Source of the DNA: an uncultured Bacilli bacterium | Lineage (GTDB): Bacteria > Bacillota_I > Bacilli_A > RFN20 > CAG-826 | Length of the DNA: 64,000 nt | Direction of reading: 5' to 3' | Assembly (NCBI GenBank): GCA_944363525.1 | Contig: CALVUF010000007.1 | Span: 1 to 64,000, forward strand | Part shown: positions 1-8,213 of the stretch, piece by piece | Layout of the letters: the number at the start of each line of letters is the position of its first letter | Numbering within the stretch: position 1 is the first letter of the stretch | Notes under the pieces: generated by a model | Databases searched by the model: none | What the model was told of the DNA's origin: nothing | The model's input: the letters and a program-made list of their open reading frames with translations, nothing else | Position numbers and translations under genes: made by a program

Positions 1-66
1 GCGGGCTCTGTCATATTATCGCCCCGGCGCTGTGCACAGGCTCGGTTTGATTTGTCCACTTTTAGG

Positions 67-100
67 TTACCACTGCATTACCACTGCACTGCACACTGCA
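67..100. repeat. Tandem 11-bp repeat TTACCACTGCA
   Basis: TTACCACTGCA occurs twice head to tail (67-77 and 78-88), followed by a degenerate copy ending ACTGCA at 95-100. The hexamer ACTGCA starts at 72, 83, 88 and 95. The 11-bp period matches iterons beside other ATPase genes in this window, but the sequence differs. It may belong to a gene left of the window or be a relic of a lost array. Confidence 0.6.
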
Positions 101-110
101 AAATTCTTTT

Positions 111-220
111 CGGAAACTAGAAAATATCGGCTTCAAAACCATCCGGGAACTAGAAAATATGTGCATAAAACTATTCGGAATCCATAAAATCATTTAGATT
201 TATTGCTTCGGGATTTAGAA
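111..220 (+). repeat. Four iterons at 32-33 bp spacing before an ATPase gene
   Basis: Related blocks begin at 111 (CGGAAACTAGAAAATAT), 144 (CGGGAACTAGAAAATAT), 176 (CGGAATCCATAAAAT) and 209 (CGGGATTTAGAA). The spacing is 33, 32 and 33 bp, about three helical turns, so the sites face the same side of the DNA. The last block lies in the spacer of the promoter for the gene at 238. This suggests binding sites for a regulator, possibly the ATPase itself; that is inference. Confidence 0.65.
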
Positions 221-231
221 GTTTGTATAGT
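203..231 (+). promoter_or_regulatory. Promoter of the ATPase gene, predicted leaderless
   Basis: TTGCTT (203-208), a 17-bp spacer, TATAGT (226-231), then six bases (AAAATC) to ATG at 238. Transcription would begin at or next to the ATG. No Shine-Dalgarno is present. Confidence 0.7.
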
Positions 232-237
232 AAAATC

Positions 238-1581
238 ATGCATATCGAACCATTTAATCGCAAAATCTATTCAAAGCTACTCGATTTCAAAAATCAAAAC
301 GGCGAATCAGCTTTACTGATTGAAGGGGCTCGACGAATTGGCAAAACCACCGTTGTTGAGGAATTTGGAAAAAGGGAATACAAAAGCTATATCCGCCTCG
401 ATTTTGAGAACGATCACGAATTGGCCACCGCCCCTTTCGAGGAACTTCCGAATTTAGATCGATTTTTTCAACTTTTGATGACGAATTATCGGACTCGCCT
501 CTACCCCAGGGAATCTTTGATTATCTTCGACGAGGTTCAATTGTTTCCCAAAGCTAGGCAAGCGATTAAGGAATTGGTCGCGGATGGTCGTTATGACTAT
601 ATTGAAACCGGTAGCCTTATCGGCATCAAACAGAATGTGGAGGATATTCTTCTGCCAAGCGAAGAAGATTCCCTTCAAATGTTTCCTCTCGATTTCGAGG
701 AGTTTTTGAGAATTAGGGGGGAGGAGATGCTGGTTGAGCAAATTCGCGCGGCTTATGAGAGCCAAACTCCGCTCATTGAAAAGGTGCATCAAAAGATTCT
801 TGAGTTTTTCCGTCGGTACATTTTCGTTGGCGGAATGCCAAAAGCGAACGCTTACGACCTTGAGGGGAGGTCGTTTCAGGATATCGAGCGTCAAAAAGCC
901 TTAATCCTCAAACTTTATAAAAATGACGCGGTAAAATTGGATCGAGTAAGCGGCGTGCGGGTTTCCGCCTTGCTTAAAGAGCTTCCATTTCAGCTGCAGC
1001 AAAACGCCAAAACCTTCAAAACATACGAAATATTCGATAATAACGGAATCATCAAAAAGAATACCATCTCGGTTCTAGAGGAAAGCATGATGGTAAATAT
1101 TTGCTATGCCTTATCCAATCCAAAACCCGATCTTAATCTCTATAAGAACCCGAACAAGTTTCAGATATATATGAATGATGTGGGACTGCTTAACACGATG
1201 ATATTCCAAAACGGCGATGACCCGGACGATGAACTTATTCGGGCCGTTGCCAATATGAAACTAAGTACCAACAAAGGGTATTTATACGAAAATGCCGCGG
1301 CCGAACTCATCCGTTCAAACGGGAAGGATCTATATAAGTACATCTATAGCGACCCCATTCAGAAAAAATCCTACGAGATTGATTTTGTCATCCGAAGAAA
1401 AGACAAGTTGTTGCCGATTGAAGTGAAATCCGCCTCTTCAAAGAACCATTCATCGTTGGATTTCATTAGAAAGAAATTCCCTCACTCCTTCGCTAAGCCG
1501 GTCATCCTTTCCAATGCTAATCTCCATATTGATGATGATTGCGATTACTACCCTATTTATATGGCTTATCTTTTGAAATAA
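238..1581 (+). CDS. AAA+ ATPase with DUF4143-like C-terminal domain
   Basis: Predicted cytoplasmic P-loop ATPase of 447 residues, from the AAA_14/DUF4143 group common in gut bacteria; its cellular role is not established. Walker A is GARRIGKTT at about residues 30-38 and Walker B is LIIFDEVQ near residue 100. The C-terminal part (about 375-400) contains EIDFVI followed by PIEVKS, the D...ExK pattern of the PD-(D/E)xK nuclease fold. A TTG fifteen bases upstream extends the frame but would lie inside the -10 box, so ATG 238 is preferred. The gene stands alone, with four iterons upstream and no operon partner. Nuclease activity is not proven; many members may only bind a partner or DNA. Confidence 0.88.
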   Translation: MHIEPFNRKIYSKLLDFKNQNGESALLIEGARRIGKTTVVEEFGKREYKSYIRLDFENDHELATAPFEELPNLDRFFQLLMTNYRTRLYPRESLIIFDEVQLFPKARQAIKELVADGRYDYIETGSLIGIKQNVEDILLPSEEDSLQMFPLDFEEFLRIRGEEMLVEQIRAAYESQTPLIEKVHQKILEFFRRYIFVGGMPKANAYDLEGRSFQDIERQKALILKLYKNDAVKLDRVSGVRVSALLKELPFQLQQNAKTFKTYEIFDNNGIIKKNTISVLEESMMVNICYALSNPKPDLNLYKNPNKFQIYMNDVGLLNTMIFQNGDDPDDELIRAVANMKLSTNKGYLYENAAAELIRSNGKDLYKYIYSDPIQKKSYEIDFVIRRKDKLLPIEVKSASSKNHSSLDFIRKKFPHSFAKPVILSNANLHIDDDCDYYPIYMAYLLK

Positions 1582-1591
1582 GGACCGGCAT

Positions 1592-1795
1592 TCACCGACT
1601 TAGATGAATCGAGGCAACTTGTTTAATAAATTGACCTCTTTTTGACAAATCAGAAGGCTTCCATGCTTTTGCGGGGCCCCCGTTTACCCATTCAAGAAAT
1701 AACAGCCTATTCTGGTAGCAGATTTTCGAATCCCCTTTGCAGCGATAAGATATTGTTCCATCTTCTTGTTTATAAACACATAAAGCATGTTTTTA
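1592..1795 (-). pseudogene. Possible short gene remnant
   Basis: An open frame of about 66 codons on the minus strand ends with TGA at 1592-1594. It reads like protein (for example CVYKQEDGTISYRCKGD and LFLEWVNGG) but has no ATG/GTG/TTG start before an upstream in-frame TAA. An overlapping 34-codon ATG frame (1684-1788) is also protein-like, so a frameshift may separate the two halves. No family was recognised. Confidence 0.3.
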
Positions 1796-1807
1796 GGGTT
1801 TAAATTT

Positions 1808-1893
1808 TGTTTGCTGCATAGCGAATAGTCGCGACGATATCTTATGAATTTGGGTGTTTATGCAAATCAGGAATTGAATTCCCCAAAATACTA
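1808..1893. repeat. Upstream copy of a duplicated regulatory segment
   Basis: This stretch resembles the segment just before the ATPase gene at 2215. The right part is nearly identical (TATGCAAATC, then GGAATTGAATTCCCCAAAAT), while the left part has diverged. It holds the same odd palindrome GGAATTGAATTCC. No gene follows this copy, so it may be what is left of a duplicated or deleted cassette. Apart from this and the remnant before it, nothing else was seen in 1582-2111. Confidence 0.65.
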
Positions 1894-2111
1894 AAACCTT
1901 TGTAAGAGTTATTTAATATTAAAAAATCTGAATATAAAACAGTCTTGTTTTATCGCGCTAAAACCATATCGAGACCTAGAAACTTTGTCGAAATACATTT
2001 TGCGGTCTTGTTACACTCATTTGTCTCAAAGGTTTTTGAACAGAATGCATTTACCTTTTAATATTTAATTGCCTGATTCAGACAGTTTCCACTAACGTTT
2101 TTGGTGTGATT

Positions 2112-2199
2112 TGAAATTTATGCATAGGAAATAGTTTCGGCCAATAGTGATAAAAATCGCTGTCTATGCAAATCCGGAATTGAATTCCCCAAAATACTA
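2112..2199. repeat. Downstream copy of the duplicated segment, overlapping a promoter
   Basis: Second copy, about 306 bp downstream of the first. Its palindrome GGAATTGAATTCC contains the -35 hexamer TTGAAT of the next gene, so a protein bound here would block transcription. The reading as an operator is inference from position and symmetry. Confidence 0.65.
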
Positions 2200-2208
2200 G
2201 GTTATATT
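2180..2208 (+). promoter_or_regulatory. Promoter of the second ATPase gene, predicted leaderless
   Basis: TTGAAT (2180-2185), a 17-bp spacer, TATATT (2203-2208), then six bases (TTTGCC) to ATG at 2215. There is no Shine-Dalgarno. Confidence 0.75.
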
Positions 2209-2214
2209 TTTGCC

Positions 2215-3444
2215 ATGATTGCTAGAACGATTGATAAAATAATCGAAGACACTGTAGCTAACCGTCCAATTACATTTATCACTGGCGCCAGACAAGTTGG
2301 AAAATCCACGCTGGCTTTTAACTTTATTAAAAAGGGATTTAATTACGTTTCCTTTGATAATTCGCACGATCTTCAACTAGCCAAAACTCAACCAGAATTG
2401 TTTTTGTCTCTGCATCCCGCCCCCTTAATTATCGATGAGGTTCAACGAGCACCGGAACTCTTTCCGGCGTTGGAGGAAAAGGTAAATATGGCCAAACTTA
2501 AAGAAGGCCATAACTACGGTATGTATATTTTGACTGGTTCGCAGATGTATCGAATGATGAAGTACATAAGCGAATCTCTGTCGGGGCGTGTTGGCTTGAT
2601 TCGGATGAGCCCTTTGTCGAGAAATGAACTCTTAGGCCGAGAGGAGAGGCCGTTCCTTTTCGATGTCGAACATACCTATCAAAGATCGGAACCCCCTTTG
2701 ACGATGGAGGAAGTTTTCAAACATATCGTCCGGGGCTTTTATCCGGAACTTGTGACTAATCCCAATCTCAACGGACGGCATTATTACGCCGATTACGTCG
2801 ATACCTATATCGAACGGGACGTCTCCGATTTGATCAAAGTAAAGGACAAACTCTTGTTCAGAAACTTTTTGGAATTGCTAGCCTCCTTAACCGGTCAAGA
2901 ATTGGTCTACGACAATATATCCAAAATCCTTGGCATCGATGCCAAGACCGTCAAGTCTTGGGTCAGCGTCCTCCTGACTGGCGATATCATTCATTTGCTG
3001 CAGCCTTACAACGAAACCTCCTTCACCAAGCGGATGGTTAAGCGGAGCAAGGTTTATTTCTCCGATACGGGTTTAGCGGCCTACCTCGCCCGGCTTGACG
3101 AGCCGGAGTCCTTAATGGTCAGCGCTTTCGCCGGCCGGTTTTACGAGACTTACGTGGTCAACGAGATTCGGAAAAGCTTTTTGAATAATGGCGATACCAA
3201 TCCTGGCCTTTATTACTATCGGGACTCGAATCAGAATGAGGTCGATTTGGTGTTAATCCATCAGGGAAAGATCCATCTCGGGGAGATCAAGCTGGGGATG
3301 AAATACACGAGCAAGGACATCCGTTCCTTCGCCTGCTTGGCTTCCTCCCATTATGAACCAGGCCTTGGGGGCATCCTCTGCAATACCGACACCATCTATC
3401 CCTTGGGGGAAGGCCATTACGTTTATCCAATCGCCGGAATCTGA
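2215..3444 (+). CDS. ATP-binding protein, AAA_14/DUF4143 family
   Basis: 409-residue P-loop protein of the same broad family as the gene at 238 but clearly a separate subfamily. Walker A is GARQVGKST at residues 24-32; Walker B is LIIDEVQ with D74 and E75. A sensor-like TGSQ segment follows near residue 120. The C-terminal half has NEVDLVL and then GEIKLG, the D...ExK arrangement of a PD-(D/E)xK-like fold. Length is typical for the family. The gene has its own leaderless-type promoter under a palindromic operator candidate, and the next gene has a separate promoter, so it appears to be a single-gene unit. Function is unknown. Confidence 0.9.
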   Translation: MIARTIDKIIEDTVANRPITFITGARQVGKSTLAFNFIKKGFNYVSFDNSHDLQLAKTQPELFLSLHPAPLIIDEVQRAPELFPALEEKVNMAKLKEGHNYGMYILTGSQMYRMMKYISESLSGRVGLIRMSPLSRNELLGREERPFLFDVEHTYQRSEPPLTMEEVFKHIVRGFYPELVTNPNLNGRHYYADYVDTYIERDVSDLIKVKDKLLFRNFLELLASLTGQELVYDNISKILGIDAKTVKSWVSVLLTGDIIHLLQPYNETSFTKRMVKRSKVYFSDTGLAAYLARLDEPESLMVSAFAGRFYETYVVNEIRKSFLNNGDTNPGLYYYRDSNQNEVDLVLIHQGKIHLGEIKLGMKYTSKDIRSFACLASSHYEPGLGGILCNTDTIYPLGEGHYVYPIAGI

Positions 3445-3450
3445 AACGGT

Positions 3451-3478
3451 TTGCATCCTTAATCCCGTCTACTATAGT
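3451..3478 (+). promoter_or_regulatory. Promoter of the sigma factor operon
   Basis: TTGCAT (3451-3456), a 16-bp spacer and TATAGT (3473-3478). A purine-rich GAGGGG lies about eight bases before ATG 3492, so this unit has a short leader with a Shine-Dalgarno. Confidence 0.6.
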
Positions 3479-3491
3479 GAGGGGCAAAGCA

Positions 3492-3995
3492 ATGGACAAC
3501 CTCTCACGTCTTAAGCAAGCGGTCCTCACGCAAGACCAAACGACCACCGATATTTTATTTCGGGAGCTTTACGACACTTATCGGAAGTTGGTCTTGTTTG
3601 TCTTATCCCGCTTACTGGAGGACAAGCAGGACATCCTCGATCTCTGCGAGGATTGCTTCCTTGACCTCTATGCCCATCTAGCGGACGTCACTAACGTCAA
3701 GTCCTACCTCTGCGCGACGGCCAAGAACAAAGCCTATAGCCTCCTGAGGAAGCAGAAGGGTCAGGAATATCTCGATGAGGATATCCCAACCACCGATCTC
3801 CGGCCCTTAGCCTATGAGTTCGAGCAATGGGCGACCTCGATCATCGGGGAGGAGGACTATTCCATCATCATCGACCATCTAGCCCTCGATTATTCCTTTA
3901 AGGAGATCGCCAAGGAGCGAGGGAGCAAGGAGAACACCATCAAGACCCGTTATCACCGGGCCCTTCGTAAATTAAGGAAGGAGAAAAGAAGATGA
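3492..3995 (+). CDS. Sigma-70 family (ECF-like) RNA polymerase sigma factor
   Basis: 167-residue predicted alternative sigma factor. Region 2 covers about residues 25-90 (LYDTYRKLVLFVLSR and following) and region 4 about 125-165, with the helix-turn-helix YSFKEIAKERGSKENTIKTR and a basic tail. The ATG at 3492 is chosen over an upstream GTG because the GTG overlaps the -10 box and the ATG follows a Shine-Dalgarno. The stop overlaps the next start (ATGA), so the two genes are translationally coupled, the usual layout of an ECF sigma factor and its regulator. Target promoters cannot be identified from this window. Confidence 0.85.
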   Translation: MDNLSRLKQAVLTQDQTTTDILFRELYDTYRKLVLFVLSRLLEDKQDILDLCEDCFLDLYAHLADVTNVKSYLCATAKNKAYSLLRKQKGQEYLDEDIPTTDLRPLAYEFEQWATSIIGEEDYSIIIDHLALDYSFKEIAKERGSKENTIKTRYHRALRKLRKEKRR

Positions 3996-6253
3996 AGAAA
4001 GACGAACAGGAATTCCTCAATCAATTCGTCGAGGAGACGTTTGAGGAGAAACAGCCCGAACCGGTTAGGAAAAAGAAGAAGACCTGGCTTTGGCTCATCC
4101 CTTCCTTAACCGGCGCGGCCGCGGTCGGCTTAGTCGCCGTCATCGTTTTGCCTTTGCTATTCGGGCGTTACCAGGCCAGCGGTCCGAATGATTCCCCTTC
4201 TAACCCCGCGACCCCAGGGCAATCGAATCCTCCCTTGGTGATCCCGATCGAGAAACGGCAGGCCAATAAGCTGGCTAACTTCAATTCCGTTCAGACCGAA
4301 TACGAATCGAACCTGTCGTTCGTTGAGGATGGCTTAACCATCGCCAAAACCCTAGGCAATGGGAAGGAGGAATACCTAACCGAGGTCGAGGTTGATTCGA
4401 GTGAGTTCCAATCCGGGGATCCGGGGGAATATGAGATCACCGTTTCCGATGACGATGTTTCGGTCGCTTATGAGGTCGAGGTGGTGGAGCAAGCCGTCAC
4501 CGGCATCTCCGTCACCTTTACCAAAGGGGCCTATTACGGAGAGGAACAGCCTCTGCCCACCGACTTCCGGGTCATGAAGCAACGGGACGACGGGTCGACC
4601 GTCGTCTCCAAATCCAGCGAGATCGGGATCGATAAATCCTTATTCGATGAAGGGGTCGTCCGGGTGTATCTCAAATCCAATGAGGAGTTCTCCCAAACCG
4701 TTGAGGTCGAGCGCTTGCCCTTAGAGGATATCGACTTCGAAGGGGTTTGGGGATTGGAGGACGATTATCATCCTTATGGGAAGCCTTTGGTCAAGGTATA
4801 CGAGGTATTGAATGGCAATTACTTCATCACCGATTATTCGGAGGCGTTGTTGGATGCCGACGTTGACCTCGAGATTACCGACGGGGTCGTCTGGCTCAAT
4901 AACTATAAGAACGGGACGAGCCAGCAGGCGAGCTATGATCCCGCGACTAGGGTTTTGACCCTCTATTCGATGACCAACGATGAGCCCCCATATCCTTTGA
5001 CCAAGATGCCATCCTACACCCCGGAGGTGATGGTCACCTACTTGCTTGATGGCCGGGTCGATAGTTACTTAGCTCCCGATGGTTATTTGGAGGAGGAGAC
5101 CTTGAACCACATCGCCTCTTTAGGCGGGACCCTTTATTATGACCAGGCCTGCACCAAGCCCTATGAAGGGGAGCAACTCGAATACAACGAGCATCTATTT
5201 GCCTCGGTCATCGGCAACGAGCAATTCATCACGCACCTCGAGGGGCGGTGGAAGTCGGCTGAGCGGGGAACCTTGGCTTATACGTTCCAAGACGGCAAGT
5301 TCACTTATGGCTCAAGCCCGAGGGCCTATAACTATGATTGCTATTTCCTCTATGGCGAGGTATTGGTCATCACCGGTTATGACCAGCTGATGTATTACGA
5401 TATAAAGACCGATACCTTGGAGGATCGGGACTGGTGGACCGGGGAAGCGATATCCACCTATAAGAGGCTGGAGGCTGACGATATCGTCGTTACCGCTGGA
5501 TCCTTTGATTTCGTCTTAAAGAAAGGCGATTCAGCCCCTGAGTACTATATTCATCCGCAAGGGGACAGCATCTATAAATTCCGTTACGTCGATTACGATG
5601 GGCAGCCTTTGTTGGAGGATACGGTGCTGGAATGCCAAGAAGGGATGACGGACTTCTTTACCATCGGCGGGACCTTCTCCAACTCCGATACCCCTTATAA
5701 GGATTATGTCGAATTGACCCAACTCTATGATGAAGAGGATGGGTATCGTTGGTATTTGACCCAATATATCGATTTCCAGCTCACCTTCAAAGCGAAGGTT
5801 AGGATTGCCGGCTATAACGATAATGGTCGGCTAATGCTAAGCGTTGAAGGACACGAGGATATCGAGGTCATTAGCTATGGGGCTGGGAGCCTGGAGATCG
5901 ATGGGGTCCGTTATGATGCGGTCGCCCAATACGAAGGATTTGGCTTCTTGGGGACTTATTTCGGGGAAGATGGGACCGAGGCCTATATCACTTCCTCCGG
6001 TGGGTTGCATGTCCTAAGGGAATCGAAGACGGGCTATAAGTACTGGGATACATATTCCTTGCAGATGTTTGGCTATGATGAAGACAGCGGGGCCGTGACG
6101 ATGACTATCGCCATCAGCGACTACCTCAATGGCGGGTTTATCTACCAAGAGTTTATCCTCAACAAGAACGAATCCGGGGTCTACCAGTTTTCCTTTGACG
6201 ATCAAATCTTCACTTGGAAGACGGCGGAGATCGACTATTCGAGCCGTAATTAA
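3992..6253 (+). CDS. Membrane-anchored protein with large extracellular part, putative anti-sigma partner
   Basis: 753 residues. A short charged cytoplasmic N-terminus (about 1-32) is followed by one transmembrane segment (about 33-56), a Pro/Ser/Asn-rich linker and roughly 670 extracellular residues rich in Asp, Glu, Tyr and Gly. The ectodomain seems to contain several beta-rich modules, including one Ig-like stretch and repeated short domains with a GxW/Y-type core. Coupled by ATGA overlap to the sigma factor, it is most simply the membrane partner of that factor. However, the cytoplasmic part is very short and lacks the zinc-binding HxxxCxxC anti-sigma motif, so the anti-sigma role is inference. 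It could instead be a surface protein whose expression the sigma factor drives. Confidence 0.75.
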   Translation: MKKDEQEFLNQFVEETFEEKQPEPVRKKKKTWLWLIPSLTGAAAVGLVAVIVLPLLFGRYQASGPNDSPSNPATPGQSNPPLVIPIEKRQANKLANFNSVQTEYESNLSFVEDGLTIAKTLGNGKEEYLTEVEVDSSEFQSGDPGEYEITVSDDDVSVAYEVEVVEQAVTGISVTFTKGAYYGEEQPLPTDFRVMKQRDDGSTVVSKSSEIGIDKSLFDEGVVRVYLKSNEEFSQTVEVERLPLEDIDFEGVWGLEDDYHPYGKPLVKVYEVLNGNYFITDYSEALLDADVDLEITDGVVWLNNYKNGTSQQASYDPATRVLTLYSMTNDEPPYPLTKMPSYTPEVMVTYLLDGRVDSYLAPDGYLEEETLNHIASLGGTLYYDQACTKPYEGEQLEYNEHLFASVIGNEQFITHLEGRWKSAERGTLAYTFQDGKFTYGSSPRAYNYDCYFLYGEVLVITGYDQLMYYDIKTDTLEDRDWWTGEAISTYKRLEADDIVVTAGSFDFVLKKGDSAPEYYIHPQGDSIYKFRYVDYDGQPLLEDTVLECQEGMTDFFTIGGTFSNSDTPYKDYVELTQLYDEEDGYRWYLTQYIDFQLTFKAKVRIAGYNDNGRLMLSVEGHEDIEVISYGAGSLEIDGVRYDAVAQYEGFGFLGTYFGEDGTEAYITSSGGLHVLRESKTGYKYWDTYSLQMFGYDEDSGAVTMTIAISDYLNGGFIYQEFILNKNESGVYQFSFDDQIFTWKTAEIDYSSRN

Positions 6254-6259
6254 AACATT

Positions 6260-6367
6260 CGATAAAAAGCCAGGTTTGCACTTTTAGCACTTTATTTACT
6301 GGTTCGATTGCACCTTTTGACACCTTTCCGAAGGGCTTGATTGCACCTTTTGGCGGGGTAGGCAAGG
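6260..6367. repeat. Direct repeat, left copy, flanking an ATPase gene
   Basis: About 108 bp, nearly identical to 7814-7922 with a handful of substitutions and 1-bp indels. It contains three TTGCAC(C)TTTT iterons starting at 6276, 6308 and 6341. It begins seven bases after the stop of the preceding gene and ends before the 3' end of the minus-strand ATPase gene. Confidence 0.85.
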
Positions 6368-6402
6368 CCGATGTATGTTTCAAATGACGAAAAAGAAGTT
6401 GG

Positions 6403-7779
6403 TTATTTTGGTGATTCCTGGGCTTGCAGTTCATCGAGGAAGAAGGGGAAGTAATAGAATGGGATGGTCAATAGGCCTTTTGCCTCATCGAAGCCATATT
6501 GATTGGTGGAGACTTTTAACGCCAGTTTGTTTTTATTGTGGTGACGGTATTCCTCGAGGGAATTCAAAGAGGCGCGGCCTCTTTTCACGTCGATGGGGAT
6601 AATGCCCTCGGTCGATTCGATGAGGAATTTGAATTCGGCATTCCGTTTGCCTTTCCAATAGAAAAGGTTGATCCCCCGGGCCGCCAGTTCGATGGCGACG
6701 TAGTTTTCGTAATAGATGCCGGAGAAGGCGTTGGCGGGGCTTTCGAAATAGGTTGAGGCCTTGAGTCCGCTTTCGCGGGTGAAGAGTCCCATATCCGATA
6801 GATAGAGGCGAAAGACCGAGTCTTGATCGGCGAGCAAGGGCGGGACGACTTTCTCCTTGACCAATTCGCAACGCAGCACCACCTTGGCTAATTCGAGCCA
6901 AGCGATAGGGTTGGAGAAGTCTCGGTATTTCTTGCCGGCCTCGATGATGGTGAAGCTGAAGTTTTTATTTTCCTTGTTCAGCTGTTTGAAGATGCTGTTG
7001 AAGATCTTCTGCGACCGAACGATCGATTCCCGGGACACTTGGTAAAGGGACATATCGCCGAGGTAGTTATCGTATATTTCATCGATGGTTTGAATTGCTA
7101 GGGCGAGGGCTTTGGGCCGATTGGCGATGTTTTCCAAATACAACCGATCGACTTCGGGCATGCCGCCGACGAAAAGGTATTCGTGGAAGAGGGAAAGGAA
7201 CTTCTCGTGAAGCCCGGCCTCGATCGGCTGCTTCGATTGGTAATGTTCTTTGAGGTATTGATAGCTGGCGGGGGCCCGGTTAAGCAGGAATTCGTCAAAC
7301 GTTAAGGGAGGTAAGCAAAACTGATTGTACTGGCCGACGGGAAAAAGGAAGTGCTTATCGCTTGATTTTTGATTGCCCTCGCCATAATCCCTTTTCAAGC
7401 GAATCCGGACTAACGATCCAGTGAGGATAAGCGGGATGTCCGGCCGTTGCTCTTTGAATTGCTTAACCATTTGGATAAGGGGGAGACACTCCTGCACCTC
7501 ATCGAAGAAAAGGAGGTGGTCTTTGTCTAATTGGCATTCCTTGTCGATCTCGATGTAATTGATGATTGAGTCGAGTTTGGGATTGTCGTTAACGAAACTC
7601 ACGAAGTCCTGGTCGGCGGAGCAATCGTACTTAACTAACCGCCCCGGGAAGTGCTTGGCGGCAAAGATATCGTTGACCAAGTAAGTTTTGCCGACCTGAC
7701 GGGCGCCCCAAATGATCATGGGTTTGCGGTAGGGGCTTTGGAGCCATTCTTCTAAGATTGACAAATATTTACGTTCCAT
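6403..7779 (-). CDS. ATP-binding protein, AAA_14/DUF4143 family, within direct repeats
   Basis: 458-residue P-loop protein. Walker A is GARQVGKTY at residues 25-33 and Walker B is LLFFDEVQ near residue 107, with an LTGS sensor segment near residue 135. The C-terminal nuclease-like motif is altered: NAEFKF replaces the usual EVDF, although PIDVKRG follows, so the acidic residue typical of a PD-(D/E)xK site seems lost. The frame is open further upstream, but ATG 7779 is preferred because a near-consensus promoter ends six bases before it. The gene is alone between two ~108-bp direct repeats, which suggests arrival or duplication as a cassette. Confidence 0.88.
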   Translation of the reverse strand: MERKYLSILEEWLQSPYRKPMIIWGARQVGKTYLVNDIFAAKHFPGRLVKYDCSADQDFVSFVNDNPKLDSIINYIEIDKECQLDKDHLLFFDEVQECLPLIQMVKQFKEQRPDIPLILTGSLVRIRLKRDYGEGNQKSSDKHFLFPVGQYNQFCLPPLTFDEFLLNRAPASYQYLKEHYQSKQPIEAGLHEKFLSLFHEYLFVGGMPEVDRLYLENIANRPKALALAIQTIDEIYDNYLGDMSLYQVSRESIVRSQKIFNSIFKQLNKENKNFSFTIIEAGKKYRDFSNPIAWLELAKVVLRCELVKEKVVPPLLADQDSVFRLYLSDMGLFTRESGLKASTYFESPANAFSGIYYENYVAIELAARGINLFYWKGKRNAEFKFLIESTEGIIPIDVKRGRASLNSLEEYRHHNKNKLALKVSTNQYGFDEAKGLLTIPFYYFPFFLDELQAQESPK

Positions 7780-7785
7780 GACTAT

Positions 7786-7813
7786 ATTATACATATAAAA
7801 AAGTGAAAAGCAA
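7786..7813 (-). promoter_or_regulatory. Promoter of the repeat-flanked ATPase gene, predicted leaderless
   Basis: On the minus strand: TTGCTT (7813-7808), a 16-bp spacer, TATAAT (7791-7786), then ATAGTC and ATG. The -35 box directly abuts the iteron-bearing direct repeat. Confidence 0.8.
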
Positions 7814-7922
7814 CGATAAAAAGCCATGTTTGCACCTTTTAGCACTTTATTTACTGGTTAGATTGCACCTTTTTACACCTTATCGAAGGACTTGATTGCA
7901 CCTTTTGACGGAGGTAGACAAG
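7814..7922. repeat. Direct repeat, right copy, with 11/33-bp iteron array
   Basis: Counterpart of 6260-6367. TTGCACC starts at 7830, 7863 and 7896, exactly 33 bp apart. Cutting the sequence into 11-mers gives further weaker matches between them (for example TAGCACTTTAT and TTACACCTTAT), so the unit is an 11-bp phased array with a strong copy every third turn. It lies immediately upstream of the -35 box of the ATPase gene. Confidence 0.85.
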
Positions 7923-8032
7923 ACAACTGTATATATCGTTGACGATTAAATAGTGTGGCAAAACGCCGCTTTCTAAAGTGGCTGATTCAATAACCATAAA
8001 GACAATCTCTTTGGGCGAAACTAAAGGAACAA

Positions 8033-8170
8033 TAGGGGAACAATCGGGAGGCGGACAAGGCTGATAATTGGGTTCTCTCGCTAAAATAACTTAGATTTCA
8101 TCGAAGGAATAAGTGTTCCCTTCAAAAAACACATCATGTTCCCTTATTGTTCCCTATGTGTTCCCTAGCG
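8033..8170. repeat. GTTCCC iterons, 11-bp period, in both orientations
   Basis: GTTCCCTTATT, GTTCCCTATGT and GTTCCCTAGCG run head to tail at 8138, 8149 and 8160, with another TGTTCCCT at 8114. Inverted copies (AGGAACA and AGGGGAACA) lie at about 8033-8042. The array sits between the ATPase promoter region and the 3' end of the rloB gene and is not adjacent to a gene start. It may serve the neighbouring cassette or be left from a lost one. Nothing else was recognised in 7923-8213. Confidence 0.65.
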
Positions 8171-8213
8171 GTTTAATCTGCTCGTTGCACTTACTACGAG
8201 TTTTCAACAGATT

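Noticed and set aside
223-237. TTG start giving a longer first ATPase
   Set aside because: The extra codons cover the -10 hexamer TATAGT; the family N-terminus and promoter spacing favour ATG 238.
3253-3547. Minus-strand frames spanning the end of the second ATPase gene and the sigma factor start
   Set aside because: They would cross a clear promoter and two real gene ends, and their translations are unconvincing.
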